NCBI GenBank assembly: GCA_937960785.1
Contig: CALGOZ010000054.1
Span: 1 to 13,822, forward strand
Reading direction: 5' to 3'
Source of the DNA: an uncultured Pseudogracilibacillus sp.
GTDB lineage: Bacteria > Bacillota > Bacilli > Bacillales > Amphibacillaceae
Length of the DNA: 13,822 nucleotides
This document shows positions 6,386-13,383 of the stretch, in pieces. A model generated the notes under the pieces. It was not told the origin of the DNA. It saw nothing but the letters and a program-made list of their open reading frames with translations, and made no database searches. The translations under genes and the position numbers were made by a program. Within the stretch, counting starts at the first letter, position 1. Each line of letters starts with the position of its first letter.

Positions 6386-7291
6386 ATGAAACGAGTTACG
6401 ATGATTTTAGCAAGCTTAGTGTTACTACTAGGTTTTATCTTACCATCGAAGGTAACGACTTATGCAGCTGAAATACCAGACGATTTAATTGACGAGCCGA
6501 TTGTTGTCTATGGGGCGAATCTAACAGCGGAACAAAAGGAAGAAGTCCGTCGTTTGCTCCAGGCTGAAGAACAGATGGAAAATGAATTTGTCGTTACAGG
6601 AGAAGATATTCACAATTATATCGGTGGAGATCCGAATTCTAGAATGTTTTCTTCTGTAAAAATTACACCGAAAAAAGAAGGGCACGGAATTGTCGTCAGT
6701 ATTGTGACGCCAGACCGAATTACAGAAGTGACGAGTGAAATGTATAAAAACGCCCTTTTAACTGCTGGTGTAGAACATGCCTTTGTTGAAGTTGCTGCAC
6801 CGAAGCCAGTCACAGGAGGCTCTGCGCTTTCTGGTATTTATAAAGCCTACGATGCTGTCGGTGCGGAATTAGATGAAGGACGTATGGAAGTTGCAAACGA
6901 GGAACTCGATTTAACGACGAAATTGTCTGAGCGGGATGGTTTGTCCCAAGATTCCGTAACTGAACTAATGACAGAGATTAAAAAGGCAATCGCTGAACAA
7001 AATCCGGTTACTAGGGAAGAAGTTGAAGAAATTATTCAAAAACAACTCGACAAATTAGAAATTTCGTTAAGTGAAGAAGACCGTCAACTATTGATCGACT
7101 TATTCGAAAAAATGCGCGAGTTAGATATCGACTTTGGCAAAGTAAAGGAACAGCTTGAAGATTTAGCCACTACGATTAAAGACCGTCTCGGAGAATTAGA
7201 TATAAATATTGACGAAGGTTTTTGGGAGAAAGTAAAGGATTTTTTCAGCAACTTAATCGATAAAATTGCATCACTTTTCAAAAGTGACTAA
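6386..7291 (+). CDS. ypuA: Secreted DUF1002 family protein, YpuA-like
   Basis: A 301-residue exported protein of the DUF1002 family, represented by B. subtilis YpuA; biochemical role unknown. A typical signal peptide (MKR, then hydrophobic residues 4-20) ends with likely cleavage around A27/A28 (TTYA-AE). The family domain follows, with the recognisable stretches VVYGANLTAEQKEEV, TGEDIHNYIGGD, SSVKITPKKEGHGIVV and EMYKNALLTAGVEHAFVEVA. The C-terminal third (about residues 190-300) is highly charged and probably helical, ending in an amphipathic tail (FFSNLIDKIASLFKSD) that could contact the membrane surface. The ATG at 6386 is chosen for its ribosome binding site, AAAGGAGA at 6368-6375, and because it places the signal peptide at the N-terminus. 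An upstream in-frame TTG at 6326 would add 20 residues, lacks a ribosome binding site and coincides with the -35. It is monocistronic, with its own promoter and terminator. Confidence 0.9.
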   Translation: MKRVTMILASLVLLLGFILPSKVTTYAAEIPDDLIDEPIVVYGANLTAEQKEEVRRLLQAEEQMENEFVVTGEDIHNYIGGDPNSRMFSSVKITPKKEGHGIVVSIVTPDRITEVTSEMYKNALLTAGVEHAFVEVAAPKPVTGGSALSGIYKAYDAVGAELDEGRMEVANEELDLTTKLSERDGLSQDSVTELMTEIKKAIAEQNPVTREEVEEIIQKQLDKLEISLSEEDRQLLIDLFEKMRELDIDFGKVKEQLEDLATTIKDRLGELDINIDEGFWEKVKDFFSNLIDKIASLFKSD

Positions 7292-7297
7292 AAAATA

Positions 7298-7343
7298 ACG
7301 GGCAGATTTTGTTTCGAAATGCAACGAATCTGCTCGTTTTTTT
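7298..7343 (+). terminator. Intrinsic terminator after ypuA
   Basis: An 11-bp stem (7298-7308 with 7327-7337, one G-T pair) begins 7 nt after the ypuA stop. It is followed by seven consecutive T residues (7337-7343). This closes the ypuA transcript before the opp leader. Confidence 0.88.
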
Positions 7344-7442
7344 ACATCCACTTTTTCCATAAATTACACTTCAAAATATGCACATAATTCACAAAAATCG
7401 CACAACACTTTAATGTGCTAAAACATTGATGTGACAAGGAAT

Positions 7443-7511
7443 TTGACAGCCTAAAGAGAAAATTCTGAATAATTCCTAAAGGATGGAAATGTACAAAAAT
7501 ATATGTATAAT
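7443..7511 (+). promoter_or_regulatory. Promoter region of the opp operon
   Basis: Two candidates lie in the 216-nt non-coding leader (7344-7559). Upstream, a perfect TTGACA (7443-7448) is paired with AATAAT (7468-7473) at a long 19-nt spacing. Downstream, a perfect TATAAT (7506-7511) has a weak -35 (ATGGAA, 7483-7488) at 17 nt. The second would give a 5' leader of about 40 nt ending in the strong ribosome binding site AGGAGGT (7545-7551). I see no coding sequence in the rest of this gap. Confidence 0.5.
7459..7473. promoter_or_regulatory. CodY-box-like sequence upstream of oppA
   Basis: AAAATTCTGAATAAT matches 11 of 15 positions of the CodY consensus AATTTTCWGAAAATT, including the TTCTGAA centre. 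It overlaps the -10 of the upstream promoter candidate and lies upstream of the second one. CodY is a GTP- and branched-chain-amino-acid-responsive repressor known to control peptide uptake genes in several Firmicutes. Four mismatches in AT-rich DNA make this suggestive only. Confidence 0.4.
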
Positions 7512-7559
7512 TGAAATATGAATTGTTAAACTTTTTAAAAAAAGAGGAGGTCATTTATT

Positions 7560-9221
7560 ATGAATTGGAGAAAGTTTTTACTTTCCCTAACGCTCGTGTT
7601 TGCACTGAGTATTGTTTTAGTCGCTTGTGGTGGCGGTGACGACTCAGATGTAAGCGATAATAACGGCGATGCGTCTGGTGATCCAGCTGAAGAACAACTA
7701 GCAGCGGACCAGTCGTTAAACATTAACATTAAGAGTGAGCCACCATCGTTACATCCAGGAACATCTTCAGATACAACATCAAGCGCAGTACTTGACCAGG
7801 TGTTTGAAGGATTAACTCGTATTAACCTTGAAGGTGAACCAGAAGAAGCAATGGCTGAATCTATCGAAGTTTCCGACGATGGATTAACCTACACTTTCAA
7901 GATTAGAGAGGACGCTACTTGGAGTAATGGTGATCCTGTAACAGCGGAAGACTTTGAGTTTGCTTGGAAGTGGGTATTAGATCCTGAAAACGCAGACACT
8001 GATTATGCGTACCAACTTTACCCTATTAAAGGAGCAGAGGACGCAAAAGAAAACGGCGCATCTTTAGATGATGTCGGTATTACAGTAGAAGATGAGAAAA
8101 CGTTAGTCGTAGAGCTTGAGCAACCGACTGACTATTTCTTAGAGTTAACTGCATTCCATACTTACTATCCATTAAATAAAAATGTCGCAGGAGAAAACGA
8201 CAAATGGGCTTTAGATGCAGGTGAAGATTACGTTACAAATGGACCGTTTACATTGGTGGAGTGGTCGCATAATGACCGTGTAATCTTAGAGAAAAACGAA
8301 GATTACTGGGATGCGGAAAACGTCCATTTAGAAACGATTACAATGCATATGATTGAAGATGAATCTACAGCTCTACAAATGTATGAAAACGGTGAACTTG
8401 ACTGGATTGGTGACCCAGTTGACTCAATCCCATTAGCTGCAATCGATACGATGAAAGACGCTGGCGAACTTAACATCTCTGACCGTGCGGCTCTTTACTA
8501 TTACACGTTAAACCATGATGATGAAGTTTTACAAAATGCGAATATCCGTAAAGCTTTAGCGCTTTCTATCAATCGTCAAGCTTTAATCGACAACGTAACG
8601 AAGAGTGAAGAGAAGCCGGCGATGGCTTTAGTACCACCTTCCATGTTCGAAGAGAATGAAGAAGGTTACTTCGCTGACAACGATGTCGATCAAGCGAAAC
8701 AATATTTAGAAGAAGGTTTAGAAGAGTTAGGATTAGATGAGCTTCCAACAATCAAGTTATCTTATAACACAGACGAAGGACACGCTGCGATTGCGCAAGC
8801 TGTTCAAGATATGTGGAGTAAGGAACTTGGCATTGAGGTTGAGTTAAATAACGAAGAGTGGAACGTGTATCTCGATTCCTTAGGCTCAGGCGACTATCAA
8901 GTAGGTCGAATCGGTTGGATTGCTGACTTTAACGACGCGATTAACTTCTTAGAAATCTTCGAAACAGTTGGTGGCAACAACTACACGAACTGGGAGAACG
9001 AAGAGTTCCAAGACTTATTAAAGCAGTCCCGTGCTGAATTAGACTCAGATAAACGTCAAGAGATCCTAAAAGAAGCTGAAGAGCTATTTATGGAAGAGTT
9101 ACCAATTATCCCTATTTACTTCTACACGAACACATATGCAGCAAAGGACAATGTTAAAGGCATCGAAGCATTACCAGTAGGTGGCTTTAACTTAAAGTGG
9201 GGTTACATTACAGAAGAATAA
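7560..9221 (+). CDS. oppA: Oligopeptide ABC transporter substrate-binding lipoprotein OppA
   Basis: A 553-residue receptor of the SBP_bac_5 family that captures peptides outside the cell and delivers them to the OppBC channel. The N-terminus is a lipoprotein signal peptide: charged MNWRK, a hydrophobic stretch and the lipobox LVAC, with lipidation at C23. A Gly/Asp/Ser-rich linker (about residues 24-48) follows. The family core is clear: SEPPSLHPGTSSDTTSS, the VFEGLTRIN region, FKIREDATWSNGDPVTAEDF, and YVTNGPFTLVEW. Length is normal for OppA/DppE-type receptors. The mature protein is strongly acidic, as seen in salt- or alkali-adapted Bacillaceae. The start has an excellent ribosome binding site (AGGAGGT, 8 nt spacing). 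It is the first gene of oppABCDF and is separated from oppB by an internal terminator-like hairpin, so it is probably expressed above the rest. Dipeptide or other peptide preference cannot be settled from sequence. Confidence 0.95.
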   Translation: MNWRKFLLSLTLVFALSIVLVACGGGDDSDVSDNNGDASGDPAEEQLAADQSLNINIKSEPPSLHPGTSSDTTSSAVLDQVFEGLTRINLEGEPEEAMAESIEVSDDGLTYTFKIREDATWSNGDPVTAEDFEFAWKWVLDPENADTDYAYQLYPIKGAEDAKENGASLDDVGITVEDEKTLVVELEQPTDYFLELTAFHTYYPLNKNVAGENDKWALDAGEDYVTNGPFTLVEWSHNDRVILEKNEDYWDAENVHLETITMHMIEDESTALQMYENGELDWIGDPVDSIPLAAIDTMKDAGELNISDRAALYYYTLNHDDEVLQNANIRKALALSINRQALIDNVTKSEEKPAMALVPPSMFEENEEGYFADNDVDQAKQYLEEGLEELGLDELPTIKLSYNTDEGHAAIAQAVQDMWSKELGIEVELNNEEWNVYLDSLGSGDYQVGRIGWIADFNDAINFLEIFETVGGNNYTNWENEEFQDLLKQSRAELDSDKRQEILKEAEELFMEELPIIPIYFYTNTYAAKDNVKGIEALPVGGFNLKWGYITEE

Positions 9222-9248
9222 GTTGAAACTATAAAGTAAGTGAAAATG

Positions 9249-9281
9249 AAGTAGGGGTGATTCATTTCACCCCACTTTTTT
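9249..9281 (+). terminator. Intra-operon attenuating terminator between oppA and oppB
   Basis: AAGTAGGGGTGA (9249-9260) pairs with TCACCCCACTT (9267-9277) around a 6-nt loop. The stem is 7 bp plus 4 bp with one bulged A, followed by a T-run to 9281. It lies 27 nt after the oppA stop. Because oppBCDF has no convincing promoter of its own in 9282-9375, I read it as a partial terminator or mRNA-stabilising hairpin. Confidence 0.75.
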
Positions 9282-9375
9282 ATGAATTTGATACATCGTC
9301 AAATGTTACGTCATGATTCATTAAACCCTTCATCTTATTCGTTCCTCATAAAACACATCTTTGGAGGTGTAAAAC

Positions 9376-10311
9376 GTGTTTAAATATTTACTTAAACGAT
9401 TAGCTTACATATTTATATCGCTCTTCTTTATTATTACACTAACTTTCTTTCTTATGCAGGCTGCGCCGGGAGGGCCGTTTGCCTCTGAACGAAAGTTACC
9501 ACCTAAATTAGAAGAGCAAATGAATGAAGCGTATGGTTTAAATGATCCGATTCATGTACAATATATCGATTATTTAACGCGCGTTGCGAAATGGGATTTC
9601 GGACCGTCCTTTAAATACGTTGGTCAAAGTGTGAACGACATTATAAGTCGAAGTTTTCCTTATTCATTAATTTTAGGTTTAGAATCAATTCTGTTAGCGC
9701 TATCGATTGGAATTTTATTAGGGGTTATTGCAGCACTGTATCATAATAAATTCCCCGACTATACAGCGATGGTAATTGCTGTACTTGGAATTTCGGTTCC
9801 GAGTTTCGTTTTGGCGGCAGTTTTACAATATGTGTTCGCTTATAAACTACAAGTATTACCAATCGCTAAGTTTGATTCTTTTGCGCATACGATTTTACCT
9901 GCTGTAGCCCTTGCAGCAACACCGTTAGCCTTTATCGCTCGGCTTATGCGCTCCAGTATGCTCGAAGTATTAAGTTCTGATTATATAAAGACAGCTAAAG
10001 CAAAAGGGTTAGGGGCTCGTGTTACAATTTACCGTCATGGTATTCGTAATGCGATCTTACCTGTCGTGTCGTATTTAGGGCCCTTGGTTGTAGGGATTTT
10101 AACTGGTAGTTTTATTATTGAAACAATCTTTGCAATCCCTGGCTTAGGTAGAGAATTCGTAACGAGTGTAACGAACCGAGATTACACCGTTATTATGGGT
10201 ACGACAGTGTTTTATGCTGTACTATTACTTTTCTCTATATTACTCGTCGATATTATTTATAGCTTGATTGATCCTCGTATCAAGTTAGGTCAGAAAGAGG
10301 GGGATCGTTAA
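9376..10311 (+). CDS. oppB: Oligopeptide ABC transporter permease OppB
   Basis: A 311-residue integral membrane subunit that forms half of the peptide channel with OppC. It has a first membrane segment at about residues 9-29, an extracellular stretch with the typical QAAPGGPF and LNDPIHVQYIDYL motifs, and five further membrane segments between about 97 and 303. The cytoplasmic EAA-type coupling loop that contacts the ATPase is seen as YIKTAKAKGLGARVTIYRHG followed by NAILPV. The C-terminal ETIFAIPGLGRE and LIDPRIK are characteristic of the OppB/DppB family. Translation starts at a GTG with a strong ribosome binding site (GGAGGTG, 9364-9370). The next gene starts 2 nt after the stop, implying coupled translation. 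Confidence 0.95.
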   Translation: MFKYLLKRLAYIFISLFFIITLTFFLMQAAPGGPFASERKLPPKLEEQMNEAYGLNDPIHVQYIDYLTRVAKWDFGPSFKYVGQSVNDIISRSFPYSLILGLESILLALSIGILLGVIAALYHNKFPDYTAMVIAVLGISVPSFVLAAVLQYVFAYKLQVLPIAKFDSFAHTILPAVALAATPLAFIARLMRSSMLEVLSSDYIKTAKAKGLGARVTIYRHGIRNAILPVVSYLGPLVVGILTGSFIIETIFAIPGLGREFVTSVTNRDYTVIMGTTVFYAVLLLFSILLVDIIYSLIDPRIKLGQKEGDR

Positions 10312-10313
10312 CG

Positions 10314-11264
10314 ATGGCACAACAAGAAACAAAACAAGAAGAACTAACTCAAGAGTTAACCCAAGAAGACTTTACACCGATTACGTATGAGCAAGATCAA
10401 GCAGAAAAAATCGTCGGTGAAAGTACGTCTTATTGGAAAGATGCTTGGCGTCGATTTCGTCAAAATAAATTAGCCATTGCTGGTGTTGTAATTATTATTA
10501 TTCTAGGATTAATGGCGTTAATCGGCCCACATTTAACTGAATATAATTACCGGGATAACGATTTAATGAGTGCAAACCAATCGCCTTCTGCAGAACATTG
10601 GTTTGGAACAGATAACTTAGGAAGAGATATGTTTGCTCGGACTTGGGAAGGGGCAAAGATTTCCTTATTTATCGGTTTAACGGCAGCTTTTATCGACCTT
10701 ATTATCGGAGTTATTTGGGGTTCTGTATCGGGTTATATTGGCGGAAGAGTAGATGAAATATTGATGCGAATAGCTGATATATTATCTGCTTTACCTTATT
10801 TACTCGTCGTTATTTTATTAATGGTTGTATTACCTCAAGGACTGTGGACATTAATTATAGCGATGACGATAACCGGTTGGATTAATATGGCGCGGATTGT
10901 TCGGGGTGAAGTGATGCGCCTTAAGACGGAAGAATACGTTCTGGCCGCGAAATCCCTCGGTGCAAGTACCGTGCGAATTATCGCCAAACATTTAATACCG
11001 AATATGTTAGGACCAATTCTTGTCACATTAACATTAACAGTTCCGACAGCTATTTTCACGGAAGCTTTCTTAAGTTTCCTTGGATTAGGTGTTCCAGCAC
11101 CGTTAGCTAGTTGGGGAACGATGACGTCTGATGGATTACAAGCTCTACGCTACTATCCGTATCAGTTGTTCTTCCCTGCATTTTTCATTTCCCTTACAAT
11201 GCTAGCCTTTAACGTTGTTGGTGATGGATTACGAGATGCGCTAGATCCGAAAGATCGTCGCTAA
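10314..11264 (+). CDS. oppC: Oligopeptide ABC transporter permease OppC
   Basis: A 316-residue membrane subunit, partner of OppB. The first 50 residues are hydrophilic and rich in Gln and Glu, including a short ELTQ duplication, followed by the OppC-type N-terminal helix (YWKDAWRRFRQNK) and TM1 at about 53-75. The extracytoplasmic motif HWFGTDNLGRDMFAR is diagnostic of OppC/DppC. Further membrane segments follow. The EAA-type loop is EYVLAAKSLGASTVRIIAKH with LIPNML, and the C-terminus has LSFLGLGVPAPLASWG and GDGLRDALDPK. It starts 2 nt after oppB with a G-rich ribosome binding site (about 10297-10304) inside the oppB end. Nothing is missing; it should be functional. Confidence 0.95.
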   Translation: MAQQETKQEELTQELTQEDFTPITYEQDQAEKIVGESTSYWKDAWRRFRQNKLAIAGVVIIIILGLMALIGPHLTEYNYRDNDLMSANQSPSAEHWFGTDNLGRDMFARTWEGAKISLFIGLTAAFIDLIIGVIWGSVSGYIGGRVDEILMRIADILSALPYLLVVILLMVVLPQGLWTLIIAMTITGWINMARIVRGEVMRLKTEEYVLAAKSLGASTVRIIAKHLIPNMLGPILVTLTLTVPTAIFTEAFLSFLGLGVPAPLASWGTMTSDGLQALRYYPYQLFFPAFFISLTMLAFNVVGDGLRDALDPKDRR

Positions 11265-11278
11265 GGAGGGAAGTAAAG

Positions 11279-12313
11279 ATGAAAAAAATCTTAGAAGTAA
11301 ACGATCTACACGTTTCATTCAACACATACGGTGGAGAAGTACAAGCGGTTCGTGGTGTATCCTTCGATTTATTCGAAGGGGAGACCCTCGCCATTGTCGG
11401 AGAATCAGGATCGGGTAAAAGTGTGACAGCCCAATCGATTATGAAACTAATCGCTGAACCACCTGGAGAATACAAAAAAGGCTCGATTTTATTAGATGGG
11501 GTCGACCTTTTACAAAAGTCTGAAAACGAAATGCAACATATCCGAGGACAAGAGATTGGCATGGTGTTCCAAGATCCGATGACTTCGCTAAACCCAACGA
11601 TGAAAATCGGTCGTCAAATTACAGAAGGACTAATTAAACACCAAAATATGTCTCGTCAAGAAGCGCACGAACGTGGTATCGAACTGTTAAAGCTCGTCGG
11701 AATTCCGAACCCGGAACGTCGGATTAATCAATATCCGCACGAGTTTTCCGGTGGAATGCGTCAACGAGTAATGATTGCGATCGCCTTATCTTGCAATCCG
11801 AAAATATTAATCGCTGACGAACCAACGACAGCTTTAGACGTGACAATTCAGGCGCAAATTTTAGAATTATTAAAAGATATTCAAAAAAAGACAAATACAG
11901 CGATTATTTTAATTACTCATGACTTAGGTGTCGTTGCTAATACAGCTGATCGAGTTGCGGTCATGTACGGTGGTAAAATCGTTGAAACAGGTACGGTAGA
12001 TGAAATTTTCTACAATCCAAAACACCCATATACATGGGGTCTACTTTCATCGATGCCGAAATTACATGATATTAAAGAGGAATTGCAATCTATCCCCGGT
12101 TCACCACCAGACTTAAAAGACCCGCCGAAGGGTTGTCCATTCGTAACTCGTTGTCCTTATGCAATGAAAGTATGTGATGAGCATATGCCAGCTTATGCCG
12201 AAGTATCCGAAAATCAGCGTACAGCCTGCTGGCTACTAGATGAACGGGCACCGAAAGTCGAGCCACCACCGCATATAGAGGTAGGAGGATTGAAAGAAAA
12301 TGACACAGTTTAA
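11279..12313 (+). CDS. oppD: Oligopeptide ABC transporter ATPase OppD
   Basis: A 344-residue cytoplasmic ATPase that powers peptide import as a heterodimer with OppF. All nucleotide-binding motifs are intact: Walker A GESGSGKS (41-48, K47), signature SGGMRQR (157-163), Walker B ILIADE (176-181, E181) and the switch histidine in THDLG (H214). The C-terminal oligopeptide/dipeptide domain (about residues 235-330) carries the cysteine-rich stretch GCPFVTRCPYAMKVCDE. In related transporters this region can bind an iron-sulfur cluster; here that is inference from the cysteine pattern. The Shine-Dalgarno sequence AAGGAGG (11263-11269) overlaps the oppC stop codon. The gene overlaps oppF by 14 bp, so the two ATPases are translationally coupled, in keeping with heterodimer assembly. 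Confidence 0.96.
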   Translation: MKKILEVNDLHVSFNTYGGEVQAVRGVSFDLFEGETLAIVGESGSGKSVTAQSIMKLIAEPPGEYKKGSILLDGVDLLQKSENEMQHIRGQEIGMVFQDPMTSLNPTMKIGRQITEGLIKHQNMSRQEAHERGIELLKLVGIPNPERRINQYPHEFSGGMRQRVMIAIALSCNPKILIADEPTTALDVTIQAQILELLKDIQKKTNTAIILITHDLGVVANTADRVAVMYGGKIVETGTVDEIFYNPKHPYTWGLLSSMPKLHDIKEELQSIPGSPPDLKDPPKGCPFVTRCPYAMKVCDEHMPAYAEVSENQRTACWLLDERAPKVEPPPHIEVGGLKENDTV

Positions 12314-13310
12314 AGAGAAGCTAGTCGAGATCCGGGATTTAAAGAAACATTTTACAATAGATCGAAAAAACGTCCTGAAAGCAGTAGACGGCCTTAACTT
12401 TGATATATACAAAGGTGAAACGTTCGGTTTAGTAGGGGAGTCTGGTTGTGGAAAGTCAACGGCTGGTAGAACGATTATGCGTCTTTACGATCGTACAGAG
12501 GGGCAAGTTCTTTTTAAAGGAGAAGATGTACACGGTCCGAAATCAAAGAGCGAATTAAGACAATTGAACCGTAATATGCAAATGATTTTCCAGGATCCGT
12601 ACGCTTCCCTCAATCCACGAATGACGATTATTGATATCATTGCTGAAGGATTAGATATTCACGGGCTCGTTTCATCGAAAGAAGAACGAAGAGAAAAGGT
12701 AATCGAACTGTTGGAAACAGTCGGATTAAATAAAGAGCACGGAAACCGTTATCCGCACGAATTTAGCGGTGGGCAACGTCAAAGAATAGGAATTGCCCGG
12801 GCGTTAGCGGTTGAGCCGGAATTTATCGTAGCGGACGAACCGATTTCGGCACTTGATGTGTCGATTCAAGCACAAATTGTAAACTTGCTCAAGCGACTCC
12901 AAATCGAAAAAGGTTTAACCTACTTATTTATCGCCCACGATTTATCGATGGTACGTCATATTAGTGATCGTGTCGGTGTTATGTATTTAGGTAATATTGT
13001 AGAAATTGCACCGAGTGAAAAGCTTTATACAAATCCAATGCATCCCTATACAAGAGTGTTACTAAGTGCTGTACCGTTACCAGACCCTGTGCTTGAGCGT
13101 AAACGAGAGCGGATTGAAGTTCAAGGAGAGTTACCAAGCCCGATCAATCCTCCAAGCGGTTGTATTTTCCAAACTCGTTGCCCGTTTGCAACAGAGGTAT
13201 GTAAAGAAGTAAAGCCGGTCTTTAAAGAACGAGAAGAAGATCAGTTTGTTGCTTGTCACATGTATGATGACGAGTATAGTCATATGTTTAAAGACAAAAT
13301 AACAAACTAA
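12300..13310 (+). CDS. oppF: Oligopeptide ABC transporter ATPase OppF
   Basis: A 336-residue ATPase, second half of the OppDF motor. Intact motifs are Walker A GESGCGKST (46-54, K52), signature SGGQRQR (156-162), Walker B with D179-E180 in VADEPISALD, and the switch histidine H213 in AHDLS. The C-terminal peptide-transporter domain has the cysteine pattern SGCIFQTRCPFATEVCKE plus a later C (VACHMYD). The ATG lies inside the end of oppD, with the ribosome binding site AGGAGG at 12283-12288. This is the last gene of the operon and is followed closely by a terminator. Assignment as OppF rather than a DppF-type subunit rests on gene order and on the partner OppD. Confidence 0.96.
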   Translation: MTQFKEKLVEIRDLKKHFTIDRKNVLKAVDGLNFDIYKGETFGLVGESGCGKSTAGRTIMRLYDRTEGQVLFKGEDVHGPKSKSELRQLNRNMQMIFQDPYASLNPRMTIIDIIAEGLDIHGLVSSKEERREKVIELLETVGLNKEHGNRYPHEFSGGQRQRIGIARALAVEPEFIVADEPISALDVSIQAQIVNLLKRLQIEKGLTYLFIAHDLSMVRHISDRVGVMYLGNIVEIAPSEKLYTNPMHPYTRVLLSAVPLPDPVLERKRERIEVQGELPSPINPPSGCIFQTRCPFATEVCKEVKPVFKEREEDQFVACHMYDDEYSHMFKDKITN

Positions 13311-13315
13311 ATAAA

Positions 13316-13364
13316 AAAGCCCTAAAGAGATCACTAAAGGTCTTCTTTAGGGTTTTGTTTGTTT
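13316..13364 (+). terminator. Intrinsic terminator of the opp operon
   Basis: CCCTAAAGA (13320-13328) pairs exactly with TCTTTAGGG (13344-13352). The stem extends outward through a G-T pair and AAA/TTT to about 13316 and 13356. It is followed by the T-rich tail TTTTGTTTGTTT. The hairpin begins just after the oppF stop at 13308-13310. Confidence 0.88.
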
Positions 13365-13383
13365 AAATTCACCGTTTCTTTTA

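Noticed and set aside
7342..7554. 70-residue minus-strand reading frame in the opp leader
   Set aside because: Composition is typical of translated AT-rich DNA, no ribosome binding site is evident, and it spans promoter elements of oppA.
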